Part shown: in pieces, positions 25,968 through 35,187 of the stretch
How positions within the stretch are numbered: the stretch's first letter is position 1
Layout: the number at the start of each line of letters is the position of its first letter
DNA from: Ruminococcus albus AD2013
GTDB lineage: Bacteria > Bacillota > Clostridia > Oscillospirales > Ruminococcaceae
NCBI RefSeq assembly: GCF_000526775.1
Contig: NZ_JAGS01000001.1
Coordinates: 620,001 to 684,000 of the forward strand
Direction of reading: 5' to 3'
DNA: 64,000 nt
Program-made: the position numbers and the translations under genes
Notes under the pieces: model-generated
Told to the model about the DNA's origin: nothing
Database searches by the model: none
The model's input: only the letters and a program-made list of their open reading frames with translations

Positions 25968-27034
25968 TATTTCTTGTTTGCGTCAGGTGCAATGAACATG
26001 GAATCACCGAAGGAGAAGAAACGGTATTTTTCTTCCACGGCAATCTTGTAGGCGTTCATAGTGTTCTCGTATCCTGCGAAAGCTGATACCAGCATGATAA
26101 GGGTGCTTTCGGGCAGGTGGAAGTTGGTTATCAGACCATCGAGGACCTTGAATTCAAATCCCGGGTAGATGAATATTTCCGTGAATCCGTCGCAGGGCTT
26201 TATTTCGCCGTAGAAAGCGGCTACACTTTCGAGGGTGCGGCAGGAAGTCGTGCCTACTGCGATAACGCGGCCGCCCTCTGCCTTGGTCTTGTTGATGAGG
26301 TCGGCGGTGCGTTTGGGAAGTTCGTAGTGTTCGCGGTGCATCTTGTGATCAAGTACTTTGTCTTCCTTGACAGGTCGGAATGTTCCTAGACCGACATGGA
26401 GGGTCACATATGCAATATTAACTCCCATAGCTTCGATATCCGCGAGCTGTTCCTTTGTGAAATGCAGACCTGCAGTTGGTGCTGCGGAAGAGCCTATCTC
26501 GTTGGAATATACTGTCTGGTAACGCTCTTTGTCCTTGAGCTTTTCAGTTATATAAGGGGGAAGCGGCATCTGTCCTATTTCGTCCAGTGCAGCAAAGAAG
26601 TTTGTGGCATCACTGCACTCGAATTTTGCGATGCGGTTGCCGTCTTCGAGAACTTCCGTTATCTCGGCAGTGAGAAGACCGTTGCCGAATACGAAACGTC
26701 TGCCCACGCGGGCTTTTTTACCGGGACGGCAGAGTATCTCCCATTCAAGATTGCTCCTCTGTTCGACCAGCAGGAATTCGATGAATGAGTGAGTATCCTC
26801 GGTCTCGCCGTAGATACGTGCGGGAAGAACTCGGGAATCATTCAGTACCAGTAAGTCACCTTTTTTCAGATGATCGCATAGATTATAGAAGTGGTCGTGA
26901 CCTACCTCGCCTGTGTTGCGGTCAAGGCAAAGCATCCTTGATGCGTTGCGGGGCTCGATGGGTGTCTGGGCTATGAGTTCCTGAGGAAGCTCATAGAAAA
27001 AATCGGACTTTTTCATGTTGTTGAGGTCTAGCAT
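25967..27034 (-). CDS. queA: S-adenosylmethionine:tRNA ribosyltransferase-isomerase
   Basis: The start ATG at 27034 follows GGAGAG; a second ATG six codons on (MKKSDFFYELP) also fits family starts. The 355-residue enzyme transfers and rearranges the ribose of AdoMet onto preQ1 in the wobble position of tRNA, making epoxyqueuosine. Family motifs are clear: ELIAQTPIEPRNASRML, LVLNDSRVLPARI, GSSAAPTAGLHFT, VTLHVGLGTFRPV and NFHLPESTLIMLVSAFAG. No other queuosine gene is in the window. Confidence 0.96.
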   Translation of the reverse strand: MLDLNNMKKSDFFYELPQELIAQTPIEPRNASRMLCLDRNTGEVGHDHFYNLCDHLKKGDLLVLNDSRVLPARIYGETEDTHSFIEFLLVEQRSNLEWEILCRPGKKARVGRRFVFGNGLLTAEITEVLEDGNRIAKFECSDATNFFAALDEIGQMPLPPYITEKLKDKERYQTVYSNEIGSSAAPTAGLHFTKEQLADIEAMGVNIAYVTLHVGLGTFRPVKEDKVLDHKMHREHYELPKRTADLINKTKAEGGRVIAVGTTSCRTLESVAAFYGEIKPCDGFTEIFIYPGFEFKVLDGLITNFHLPESTLIMLVSAFAGYENTMNAYKIAVEEKYRFFSFGDSMFIAPDANKK

Positions 27035-27146
27035 ATTAACTCTCCTTGCTTATATCGTATGCCGCGTAATGAACAAAATCTGCGGCTGATTGCTGACAAT
27101 TTACAGAAAATTCATATAAAACTTTTCGGAACATGGGCGCTTACTA

Positions 27147-27175
27147 TTGACAAGCGGCGGAATATGTGTTATCCT
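27147..27175 (+). promoter_or_regulatory. Promoter of the asd-dapA-dapB operon
   Basis: TTGACA (27147-27152) and TATCCT (27170-27175), spacer 17 bases. It sits just before the lysine riboswitch, so transcripts start with the aptamer. Confidence 0.8.
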
Positions 27176-27186
27176 TTATTTCAGAA

Positions 27187-27373
27187 CAGATAGAGGTGCG
27201 GTTGAAAAGAGTAGCACGGTCTGTCATGCGGTATTCCGCGGACTAAGTTTCCCAAGCCGAATGACCGATGTGAAAGGTAAAACTGCCGAAGCTGCGATGT
27301 GGGGTATCGTTTGCTGACTGATGGTTTAATAGGTCATCGGTTGTCATCATGACTTTATGATGGAGTGCTATCG
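27187..27373 (+). promoter_or_regulatory. Lysine riboswitch (L-box aptamer)
   Basis: The element starts with AGATAGAGGTGCG (27187-27199), continues with AGAGTAG, and closes with GGAGTGCTATC (27362-27372), which pairs with the start. These are the conserved P1 and core sequences of the L-box. The length of about 187 bases fits. It lies upstream of three lysine/diaminopimelate genes and ahead of a terminator, so lysine should switch the operon off by ending transcription. Confidence 0.92.
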
Positions 27374-27417
27374 GCGGAAATTAATTTTGCCAACATTCTT
27401 ATTATATTGTATGATGC

Positions 27418-27440
27418 GCCGGTTTTCAACCGGTTTTTTT
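27418..27440 (+). terminator. Regulated terminator of the lysine riboswitch
   Basis: CCGGTT-TTC-AACCGG followed by seven T, 45 bases after the aptamer and about 105 bases before the asd start. It is the expected expression platform. Confidence 0.85.
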
Positions 27441-27544
27441 GTTATTTGTCAATTTTTTATGTTTTGCGCAAAATGCTGTCGGAATACGCAAGTATATTTG
27501 GCGTAATTGACGGTGCCGTGCAAGAGGAAAAGGAGTTTTTAGTT

Positions 27545-28630
27545 ATGGAAAAGAAATTCAAGGTAGGTATCATCGGTGCGACCGGTATGGTAGGTCAGAG
27601 ATTTTCTCTGCTTCTCGACAAGCACCCCTGGTTTGATGTAGTATGTCTGGCTGCTTCCCCCAGAAGTGCAGGCAAGACTTATAAAGAGGCTGCAGGCAGC
27701 AAGTGGAAGCTGGCTGATCCTATGCCTAAGTCCATGGAGGATATGGTTATCCTCAACGCTGAGGAAGATGTTGAGAAGATCGCTTCTATGGTTGACTTCG
27801 TATTCTGCGCAGTTGATATGAAGAAGGACGAGATCAGAGCTCTGGAAGAGAAGTACGCTAAGGCTGAGTGCCCTGTTGTTTCCAACAACTCTGCTCACAG
27901 ACACACTGATGACGTTCCTATGGTTATCCCTGAAATCAACCCCGAGCACATCGAGATCATCGCTTCTCAGAGAAAGAGACTCGGCACAAAGAGAGGCTTC
28001 ATCGCAGTTAAGTCCAACTGCTCACTGCAGAGCTATGTTCCCGCACTGGCTCCTCTGCACGCAAAGTACAAGGTAACAAAGGCACTGGCTTGCACATATC
28101 AGGCAATCAGCGGCGCAGGCAGAACTTTCGAGACATGGCCTGAGATGCTGGATAACGTTATCCCTTATATCGGCGGTGAGGAAGAGAAGAGTGAGCAGGA
28201 GCCCATGAAGATCTGGGGCCATATCGAAGGCGACAAGATCGTTGATGCTACAACTCCCGCAATCACTGCACAGTGCCTGAGAGTTCCCGTTTCTGACGGT
28301 CACACTGCTGCTGTATTCGTAAGCTTCGAGAACAAGCCCAGCAAGGAAGAGATCCTCCAGACATGGAAGGAATTCGCAGGTGTTCCTCAGGAGATCAATC
28401 TGCCTTCCGCTCCTAAGCAGTTCCTGAACTACTTTGAGGAGAATGACAGACCTCAGGCTAAGCTTGACAGAAACCTCGAGGGTGGTATGGCTGTTTCCAT
28501 CGGCAGACTGAGAGAAGATACTCAGTATGACTACAAGTTCGTTTGCCTGTCTCACAATACACTGAGAGGCGCTGCAGGCGGTGCTGTTCTGCTGGCTGAG
28601 CTTCTGGCTGCTAAGGGCTATTTTGACTAA
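27545..28630 (+). CDS. asd: Aspartate-semialdehyde dehydrogenase
   Basis: The start ATG at 27545 (MEKKFKVGIIGATGMVGQR) follows AAAAGGAG; the frame runs upstream through the riboswitch terminator but that part is not coding. The 361-residue enzyme reduces aspartyl phosphate to aspartate semialdehyde with NADPH, the branch point to lysine, threonine and methionine. The nucleotide site GATGMVGQRF, the active-site cysteine in KSNCSLQSYVPALAPL and the histidine in PVSDGHTAAVFV are present. The sequence belongs to the archaeal/fungal-like branch of the family. It is the first gene of the lysine-controlled operon. Confidence 0.95.
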   Translation: MEKKFKVGIIGATGMVGQRFSLLLDKHPWFDVVCLAASPRSAGKTYKEAAGSKWKLADPMPKSMEDMVILNAEEDVEKIASMVDFVFCAVDMKKDEIRALEEKYAKAECPVVSNNSAHRHTDDVPMVIPEINPEHIEIIASQRKRLGTKRGFIAVKSNCSLQSYVPALAPLHAKYKVTKALACTYQAISGAGRTFETWPEMLDNVIPYIGGEEEKSEQEPMKIWGHIEGDKIVDATTPAITAQCLRVPVSDGHTAAVFVSFENKPSKEEILQTWKEFAGVPQEINLPSAPKQFLNYFEENDRPQAKLDRNLEGGMAVSIGRLREDTQYDYKFVCLSHNTLRGAAGGAVLLAELLAAKGYFD

Positions 28631-28725
28631 TTAAAAAAGATGATACGGTCGGCGGGCGGCAGTAAACTGCCGCTTAGCATGACTTTCAACAAGATCATTG
28701 ATCTTAACGATCAAGGAGAATAATT

Positions 28726-29622
28726 ATGAAGAATACAATTTTTACCGGCGCAGGCGTGGCTATCGTCACACCTATGAACGCCGATGGTTCTATCAACTTC
28801 GATAAGCTGGGTGAGCTTATCGAATGGCAGATAGCTGAGGGCACTGATGCTATCATTATTTGCGGCACTACCGGCGAAAGCTCTACAATGGGCGATGATG
28901 AGCACGTTGAGGCTATCAGGTATGCTATCGAAAAGGTCAACCACAGGATCCCTGTTATTGCAGGTACAGGTTCAAACCATACCGAGTATGCAGTTGGTCT
29001 TTCCAAGAAGGCTGAGGAACTTGGTGCTGATGCTGTACTGCTGGTAACACCTTACTACAACAAGACCTCTCAGAAGGGTCTTATAGTACACTATACAACT
29101 ATAGCAAACGCTATAAATATCCCGATAATACTTTACAATGTTCCTTCCAGAACAGGCGTGAACATCACTCCCGAAACTCTGAAGGAGCTCTCAAAGGTAA
29201 AGAACATCGTGGCTGTTAAGGAAGCAAGCGGCAATATCTCGCAGATAGCAAGAGTTGCAGCACTTTGCGGCGATGAACTTGATATCTATTCGGGTAACGA
29301 TGATCAGATCGTTCCTATCATGGCACTGGGCGGAAAGGGCGTTATTTCTGTACTGTCCAACGTTATGCCTAAGGAGACTCACGAGATCACACAGCTTTGC
29401 CTGGAGAACAAGTATCCCGAGGCACAGGCTAAGATGAATAAGATCCTCGATTTCGCAAACAGCAACGGTCTGTTCTGCGATGTCAACCCTATCCCTGTAA
29501 AGGAAGCTCTTAATCTCATGGGCTGGGATGTTGGCGAATGCCGTCTGCCTCTGGTTAAGATGGAAGAAGCTAAGATCGAGAAGCTCAGAGCTAAGATGGC
29601 TGAGCTGGGTCTTGTAAAGTAA
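28726..29622 (+). CDS. dapA: 4-hydroxy-tetrahydrodipicolinate synthase
   Basis: The start ATG at 28726 follows AAGGAGAAT. The 298-residue enzyme condenses aspartate semialdehyde with pyruvate, the first committed step to diaminopimelate and lysine. It is a class I aldolase-fold protein. Visible motifs are GTTGESSTM, the tyrosine and proline in YNVPSRTGVNI, and the Schiff-base lysine in VAVKEASGNI. It is the second gene of the riboswitch operon. Confidence 0.97.
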   Translation: MKNTIFTGAGVAIVTPMNADGSINFDKLGELIEWQIAEGTDAIIICGTTGESSTMGDDEHVEAIRYAIEKVNHRIPVIAGTGSNHTEYAVGLSKKAEELGADAVLLVTPYYNKTSQKGLIVHYTTIANAINIPIILYNVPSRTGVNITPETLKELSKVKNIVAVKEASGNISQIARVAALCGDELDIYSGNDDQIVPIMALGGKGVISVLSNVMPKETHEITQLCLENKYPEAQAKMNKILDFANSNGLFCDVNPIPVKEALNLMGWDVGECRLPLVKMEEAKIEKLRAKMAELGLVK

Positions 29623-29635
29623 AAAGCAATTGACG

Positions 29636-29660
29636 GGGCGGAGCGGTGAACGCTCTGCCC
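29636..29660 (+). other. Hairpin between dapA and dapB
   Basis: GGGCGGAGCG and CGCTCTGCCC form a 10-bp stem (one G-U pair) with a short loop. Only a loose TTGATTTTT follows, so it is more likely an RNA stability or processing element than a full terminator. Confidence 0.5.
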
Positions 29661-29696
29661 TTGATTTTTATCGTGTAAATGAAAGGACTGATAAAA

Positions 29697-30455
29697 ATGA
29701 CAAATATAGTTATATGCGGCGCAAACGGTCACATGGGCAGAGTTATCGCCGATGTAATAAGCAACCGTGATGACTGCAAAACTATCGCGGGAATCGACAA
29801 AGTGACTGCTCAGTATGCAGATTTCCCTATATATGAGAATGCTTCTGAACTTCCAGAAAAGCCCGATGTTATAATAGACTTTTCACACCCCTCAACTCTT
29901 GATAGTCTGCTTGATTACTGCCGTTCCAACGGAACTGCACTTGTAGTTGCTACCACAGGCTACAATGAGGAACAGACTGCCAAGATCAAGAAGGCTGCTG
30001 AACAGATACCTCTGTTCTTCACCTTTAATATGTCACTGGGCGTTAATCTGCTGGCTGATCTGGCTCGCAGGGCTACTAAGATATTGGGCGACCAGTTCGA
30101 TATCGAGATCATAGAGAAGCACCACAACCAGAAGCTTGATGCTCCCTCGGGCACTGCTATTATGCTGGCTGACGCTATCAATGGTGAGCTTGACAACAGA
30201 TGTTCCTATACTTATGACAGACACTCCGTTCGTGCTAAGAGAGGCAAGAACGAGATCGGTATGCACTCGGTGCGCGGCGGCACTATCGTAGGTGAGCATG
30301 AGATAATCTTTGCTGGCAGAGATGAAGTCGTAAGCCTGAAGCATGAAGCACATTCTAAGTCTGTATTTGCAGTTGGTTCTGTAAATGCTGCCATCTTCCT
30401 GAAGAACAAGCCCGCAGGTCTTTATGCTATGGATGATCTGCTGAAAGAGGACTAA
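29697..30455 (+). CDS. dapB: 4-hydroxy-tetrahydrodipicolinate reductase
   Basis: The start ATG at 29697 (MTNIVICGANGHMGRVI) follows GAAAGGA; an earlier ATG at 29679 has no binding site. The 252-residue enzyme reduces the DapA product with NAD(P)H. The Rossmann motif GANGHMGR and the catalytic region EKHHNQKLDAPSGTA are intact. It is the last gene of the riboswitch operon and is followed by a strong terminator. Confidence 0.96.
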   Translation: MTNIVICGANGHMGRVIADVISNRDDCKTIAGIDKVTAQYADFPIYENASELPEKPDVIIDFSHPSTLDSLLDYCRSNGTALVVATTGYNEEQTAKIKKAAEQIPLFFTFNMSLGVNLLADLARRATKILGDQFDIEIIEKHHNQKLDAPSGTAIMLADAINGELDNRCSYTYDRHSVRAKRGKNEIGMHSVRGGTIVGEHEIIFAGRDEVVSLKHEAHSKSVFAVGSVNAAIFLKNKPAGLYAMDDLLKED

Positions 30456-30478
30456 GTAATATTTTATATTCTTTTGTA

Positions 30479-30511
30479 TGAGACCTTCCCGAAAACGGGG
30501 AGGTCTTTTTG
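30479..30511 (+). terminator. Terminator of the asd-dapA-dapB operon
   Basis: AGACCTTCCC (30481-30490) pairs with GGGGAGGTCT (30497-30506), followed by TTTTTG. Confidence 0.9.
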
Positions 30512-30565
30512 TATGTCGATGACTTGAATAGCAAAAAAATAATATCGAAAAACAATAAAAAACTA

Positions 30566-30594
30566 TTGACAAACAGTTTGGAGTGTGATATAAT
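30566..30594 (+). promoter_or_regulatory. Promoter of the tandem membrane-protein pair
   Basis: TTGACA (30566-30571) and TATAAT (30589-30594) with a 17-base spacer: a consensus match. Confidence 0.88.
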
Positions 30595-30624
30595 ACAAAT
30601 CAAGAAAGATAGGAGACAACGATT

Positions 30625-31392
30625 ATGAAAGAAAATAAATTTAAGATATTGAACGCAATAGTATTTGTGCTGACCTTTTTTGTGTTCCCTGCGTGGCTTG
30701 TCGGTATAAACACATCAAGAATTTCTTTCTATTGCATTTTAGGTACGATCGTGTTTATGATCGCTACGTGGAAATTTTATAATAATGACAGCGAAATAGA
30801 AAATAGCGTGATAATACTGATCTTTTTGAGGATAGCTTTGCTTTTGTGTTTAGCGGGGGTATATCTGCCGTCGATAGTGATCAATAATTTTGATGATACA
30901 AAAAGTATGTACATTTTAAAACGGCTGAATTACGCTCATGGGGTGTACGGATTTAGCGGAGAAAGACTGGAGTATTACAAAAAGATTTTCCCAGAAAACC
31001 TTCCCGATGAATGTGATGACTATGAATATCTGACTCAGGGTGGTATGTATGACTTCTATCCCGGATCTCGTCTGATGTTTCGCACAGATGAAGAAACTAT
31101 AGAGAAGTATGCGGAATACTATGCCGGTTTTTGTGAAAGGAAATACAATGGTGCTCTTTACGATGATATAGATGATATAAGTATTGAAGAAGAGCTTGAA
31201 AAAACAGAGGTTGCGCTCGATGGTTTTTTGTCAAGATCCGGATTAGTAGACAGATGGGGTGAAGGGAAAGATAAATGGTTTGAAAAGTTCAAAAATGCTG
31301 AGATCTATTCGATAGATGGGATTTTTCGCGAAGGTGTGCTGCTTGATAAAGACAGCGGGTATGTGGTTATAACGATAGATGAACCAAAGTGA
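30625..31392 (+). CDS. Membrane protein of unknown function, copy 1 of a tandem pair
   Basis: The start ATG at 30625 follows TAGGAGAC. The 255-residue protein has three membrane helices in the first 90 residues (IVFVLTFFVFPAWLVGI, FYCILGTIVFMIATW, FLRIALLLCLAGVYLPSIV). A conserved segment follows (TKSMYILKRLNYAHGVYG), then an outer or cytosolic domain with many acidic residues. The C-terminal motif LLDKDSGYVVI is shared with its neighbour. It is closely related to the next gene, so the pair arose by duplication. No known family is recognised. Confidence 0.7.
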   Translation: MKENKFKILNAIVFVLTFFVFPAWLVGINTSRISFYCILGTIVFMIATWKFYNNDSEIENSVIILIFLRIALLLCLAGVYLPSIVINNFDDTKSMYILKRLNYAHGVYGFSGERLEYYKKIFPENLPDECDDYEYLTQGGMYDFYPGSRLMFRTDEETIEKYAEYYAGFCERKYNGALYDDIDDISIEEELEKTEVALDGFLSRSGLVDRWGEGKDKWFEKFKNAEIYSIDGIFREGVLLDKDSGYVVITIDEPK

Positions 31393-31431
31393 TAAAATAA
31401 CACAAGTTGCAAAAGAGAGGCTACAACGACG

Positions 31432-32127
31432 ATGAAGGAAAGCAGATTAAAGAAGTTGAATAAATTGATACTTGTGTTGCATATCGTGTTTCCTCTGTGG
31501 TTTTATATGAGTGTATATACGATCGGGATATCGTTTTATTCTTTGTTAGGTTCGATCGTGTGTATGATCGTTACTAAAATAGTATATCAGAAAGCCAGAT
31601 ACATTAATAACGGAACGAAGATTATAAATGCCTTGAGGGCAGGTTTGCTTTTGTGCTTAGCGGGGATATATCTGCCTTCCTTGGTGCTTTTAAATTTTAA
31701 GAATACAAAAAGTATGTATAGTATAAAAAGGTTGGATTACGCGCATGGTGTCTACGGCAAGAATGCGGAGTATTACAAAAATCTTTTGCCTGAAAGACTT
31801 CCCGATGAATGCGAGGATTATTCATTCATTACTCGTGGTTGTATGATAGCACAAGATTATCATGCATCATCATGTCTGTCATTCCGCACTGATGAAAGGA
31901 CGATAGACAGTTATGCCAAATACTATGGCGGTATATGCGATGAGAGAAGGGTGAAAGATGAAAGCGAAAACGAGATAAAGGGTATTGACTGGTTCTGTGA
32001 TAATGCTCGGATAGATGAAAGCAAGCGGGACGAATTCGAGAACGCAGAACTTTACTGGATAAACGGGAACTTTCCCAATGGTGCACTGCTTGACAAAGAC
32101 AGCGGTTATGTTGTGATACTGACATAG
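31432..32127 (+). CDS. Membrane protein of unknown function, copy 2 of a tandem pair
   Basis: The start ATG at 31432 follows GAGAGG, 39 bases after copy 1. The 231-residue product shares the layout of copy 1: three N-terminal helices, TKSMYSIKRLDYAHGVYG, LPDECEDYSF, and the ending LLDKDSGYVVI. The soluble part is shorter and has diverged more than the membrane part. The two genes have the same promoter and are A/T-richer than the neighbours. Function unknown. Confidence 0.7.
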   Translation: MKESRLKKLNKLILVLHIVFPLWFYMSVYTIGISFYSLLGSIVCMIVTKIVYQKARYINNGTKIINALRAGLLLCLAGIYLPSLVLLNFKNTKSMYSIKRLDYAHGVYGKNAEYYKNLLPERLPDECEDYSFITRGCMIAQDYHASSCLSFRTDERTIDSYAKYYGGICDERRVKDESENEIKGIDWFCDNARIDESKRDEFENAELYWINGNFPNGALLDKDSGYVVILT

Positions 32128-32217
32128 GAAATCCTAGGACAACAAAAGAGGGGGATCTTATCAGAGGATGAATGGAGATATACTTTTTTATTATAGAGTT
32201 TATGTTATATTTTTTAC

Positions 32218-32246
32218 TTGCATTTTACAGCGCTGTGTGATATAAT
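32218..32246 (+). promoter_or_regulatory. Promoter of the fhs operon
   Basis: TTGCAT (32218-32223) and TATAAT (32241-32246) with a 17-base spacer, about 38 bases before the start codon. The leader is too short for a tetrahydrofolate riboswitch. Confidence 0.8.
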
Positions 32247-32284
32247 GTGTATGTAATATTTTTGTTTGAAAGGAACTGATCGCA

Positions 32285-33955
32285 ATGCTGTCAGATATCG
32301 AGATAGCCAAGCAGGCTAAAATGCTGAAAATTTCCGAGATCGCCAAGAAACTCGGGATAACAGAGGAGGAATATGAACCTTACGGTCATTACAAGGCTAA
32401 GCTCTCAGAATCTCTTTATGAAAAGACAAAGGATAAGCCCAACGGTAAGCTGATACTTGTTACTGCCATAAACCCTACACCTGCTGGTGAGGGAAAGACT
32501 ACCATTTCGGTAGGTCTGCATGAGGCTATGCACGTTATTGGCAAGAATTCAATACTCGCACTGAGAGAACCATCCCTCGGACCTGTGTTCGGCATAAAGG
32601 GTGGTGCTGCAGGCGGTGGATATGCTCAGGTAGTTCCTATGGAAGATATAAACCTCCATTTTACTGGAGATATGCACGCTATTACTGCGGCTAACAATCT
32701 GCTTTGTGCACTGATCGACAACTCCATGCAGCAGGGCAATCCTCTGCATATCGACCAGAGAAGGATAATGTTCAAGAGATGTCTTGATATGAATGACAGA
32801 GCGCTGAGAGATATAATCATCGGTCTGGGTTCTAAAGTCAACGGTATACCGAGAGAGGATTCTTTCCAGATAACCGTGGCTTCTGAGATAATGGCTATAC
32901 TCTGTCTGGCGGCTGATCTTGAAGATCTTAAAAAGCGTATCGAGCGTATACTTGTTGCTTATACCACCGATGGCAAGCCGGTTTTCGCTAAGGATATCGG
33001 CGGCTGCGGCGCTATGGTGGCACTGCTTAAAGATGCACTGAAGCCTAATCTCGTGCAGACATTGGAGAACAATCCTGCGCTGATACACGGCGGTCCTTTC
33101 GCAAATATCGCTCACGGCTGTAACTCTGTAAGAGCAACTAAGCTTGCCCTGAAACTGGCTGATTACACTATTACCGAAGCAGGCTTCGGTTCCGATCTTG
33201 GCGCTGAGAAGTTCTTTGATATCAAGTGCCGTTTTGCAGGACTCAAGCCCAGCTGTGTAGTTCTGGTTGCGACTATCCGTGCGCTGAAATACAACGGCGG
33301 CGTTGCACGTGCAGATCTTACTGCTGAAAATGTACCCGCACTGGAAAATGGTATCGTAAACCTCAGGACACATATCGAGAACATGAAGAAGTTCGGTGTG
33401 CCTGTTGTTGTTGCTATCAACAGATTTGCATCCGATACGGAGGCTGAGATCGAAGTTATCAAAAAGACCTGCGCTGAGATGGGTGTTGAGGTATCACTGG
33501 CTGAGATATTTGCAAACGGCGGCAAGGGCGGTACTGATTTGGCTGAAAAGGTAGTTGCTACCATTGAAAATAACGAGAGCAACTTCAAGCCACTTTATGA
33601 TGAAAAGCTGCCTATCAAGGAAAAGTTGGGCGTGATCGCTAAGGAGATCTACCGTGCTGACGGTGTTATTTTCACCGCTCAGGCTGAAAAGGCACTGAAA
33701 GAGATCAATGAACTGGGCTACGACAAGATACCTGTATGTGTTGCAAAGACACAGTATTCGCTTTCTGACGACCCCACCAAGCTTGGCAAGCCCGAGGGCT
33801 TTGAGATAACTGTCCGCGATCTGAGAGTATCGGCAGGTGCAGGATTTGTTGTAGCTTACACAGGTGATATCATGACCATGCCGGGTCTGCCCAAGGTGCC
33901 TGCTGCCAATAATATCGACTGTGACAATAAGGGCAATATCTATGGATTGTTCTGA
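32285..33955 (+). CDS. fhs: Formate--tetrahydrofolate ligase
   Basis: The start ATG at 32285 follows GAAAGGAAC. The 556-residue enzyme uses ATP to join formate to tetrahydrofolate, making 10-formyl-tetrahydrofolate for purine synthesis and one-carbon metabolism. The nucleotide site TPAGEGKTTISVGL and family segments such as REPSLGPVFGIKGGAAGGG and MPGLPKVPAA are present at full length. It is the first gene of a run that continues with the DUF3810 gene 18 bases later. Confidence 0.97.
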   Translation: MLSDIEIAKQAKMLKISEIAKKLGITEEEYEPYGHYKAKLSESLYEKTKDKPNGKLILVTAINPTPAGEGKTTISVGLHEAMHVIGKNSILALREPSLGPVFGIKGGAAGGGYAQVVPMEDINLHFTGDMHAITAANNLLCALIDNSMQQGNPLHIDQRRIMFKRCLDMNDRALRDIIIGLGSKVNGIPREDSFQITVASEIMAILCLAADLEDLKKRIERILVAYTTDGKPVFAKDIGGCGAMVALLKDALKPNLVQTLENNPALIHGGPFANIAHGCNSVRATKLALKLADYTITEAGFGSDLGAEKFFDIKCRFAGLKPSCVVLVATIRALKYNGGVARADLTAENVPALENGIVNLRTHIENMKKFGVPVVVAINRFASDTEAEIEVIKKTCAEMGVEVSLAEIFANGGKGGTDLAEKVVATIENNESNFKPLYDEKLPIKEKLGVIAKEIYRADGVIFTAQAEKALKEINELGYDKIPVCVAKTQYSLSDDPTKLGKPEGFEITVRDLRVSAGAGFVVAYTGDIMTMPGLPKVPAANNIDCDNKGNIYGLF

Positions 33956-33973
33956 TAAATACAGAGGTGCGAA

Positions 33974-35173
33974 ATGAAAACCAAAGTCATACCCGAAGAA
34001 GTGACAGCAAAGGGCGTTGACGTAAATGAGTCCGATAAAGCGGACAAAAAACATAAGCACACACAACTTAAATGGCTCATCGGCAGCACGGTTGTTTTCG
34101 TGCTGCTGAATGTGCTTGCATGGAAAAGCACACCATTCTGCGATTTTTACCAGAAGTGGATATACCCGCTGTGGGCACAGACCTACGGCCGTGTGACTTC
34201 ACTGCTGCCTTTCTCTTTTGGAGAATTGCTGATAGCGATAGCTGTTTTCGGTATACCTCTCTCACTTATAGTGATGATCGTTCTGCTTATTATCAAAAAG
34301 GGCAGGCGTGGGAAAGTTGCAAGGATATTCGGGTTTATTTACGGATGGATACTGGTATTTATCCTTGGTACAGAAACGCTGAACTGCTTTATACTGTATC
34401 ATACTTCTACATTTGAAAAGCTGAACGATATCAGTACAGAAGAGCACACCCATGAAGAACTGGAAGCGCTAGGATACCGCATAGTCTCTCAGGTTAACGT
34501 GCTTTCAAAAAAGGTGCAGCGTGATGAAGATGGTCGATTTGTGCTGACTGCGGATACCGACGATACAGCACGGGATGCTATCGAGGGTCTGGAAGAAGAG
34601 TTTGTAAACTTCGGCGGATATGAAGTTCACCCCAAACCCATTTACTGCTCGTTTTTTATGAGCCAGATGGATCTTATGGGGATTTATTTCCCGTTTTCGA
34701 TGGAAGCAAACTACAACACTGATATGTACAAGGCGAAGCTGCCGAACACTATCTGTCACGAACTTGCCCATACGAAGGGCTTTATAAGGGAAGAAGAAGC
34801 GAATTTCATCGCTTTTGTTGCCTGTGACCGCTGTGATAATGTGGATTATAGGTATTCCGGTTATCTTTCGGCGCTGACCTATGTTCGCAATGAGATATTT
34901 GAGTACTGTGACGAAGAAACAATGGTTGAATTTGATAATGCCATCTGTGACGAGGTATGGGCAGATATCGACGGAAACCGTGCATACTGGGAGTCAGTGG
35001 AAGAAGCCGAAGACACAGTGTTTGAAAGCGAAAGTGTCAGTGAAGTTAGCGAAAAGGCTATGGAGACTTCTCTGCAGGCTAACGGAGTTGAGGACGGTCT
35101 CGAATCTTACTGCAGAATGGTTGATCTTATGTTGAATTATTACGGCGAGCACAAGTTCGTCGGTGAAGAATAG
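33974..35173 (+). CDS. DUF3810 membrane protein with zinc-protease motif
   Basis: The start ATG at 33974 follows AGAGGTGCG. The 399-residue protein has about three N-terminal membrane helices (TVVFVLLNVLAW, LIAIAVFGIPLSLIVMIVLLI, FGFIYGWILVFILG). A soluble domain follows, with the metalloprotease-like motif CHELAHTKGFIREEEANFI near residue 263: HExxH and a downstream glutamate. Family DUF3810 is known by this pattern; its substrate is not known to me. It lies between fhs and tsaE with tight spacing. Confidence 0.82.
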   Translation: MKTKVIPEEVTAKGVDVNESDKADKKHKHTQLKWLIGSTVVFVLLNVLAWKSTPFCDFYQKWIYPLWAQTYGRVTSLLPFSFGELLIAIAVFGIPLSLIVMIVLLIIKKGRRGKVARIFGFIYGWILVFILGTETLNCFILYHTSTFEKLNDISTEEHTHEELEALGYRIVSQVNVLSKKVQRDEDGRFVLTADTDDTARDAIEGLEEEFVNFGGYEVHPKPIYCSFFMSQMDLMGIYFPFSMEANYNTDMYKAKLPNTICHELAHTKGFIREEEANFIAFVACDRCDNVDYRYSGYLSALTYVRNEIFEYCDEETMVEFDNAICDEVWADIDGNRAYWESVEEAEDTVFESESVSEVSEKAMETSLQANGVEDGLESYCRMVDLMLNYYGEHKFVGEE

Positions 35174-35187
35174 TGAGTTGAGATAAA

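Noticed and set aside
27365..27544. Upstream extension of asd through the riboswitch terminator
   Set aside because: The frame is open, but the only good binding site precedes the ATG at 27545 and the conserved protein begins there.
32128..32284. Tetrahydrofolate riboswitch upstream of fhs
   Set aside because: The promoter at 32218-32246 leaves a leader of only about 30 bases and no aptamer sequence is visible.
32549..33373. Open frame on the minus strand opposite fhs
   Set aside because: Antisense of a conserved enzyme, no start signal.
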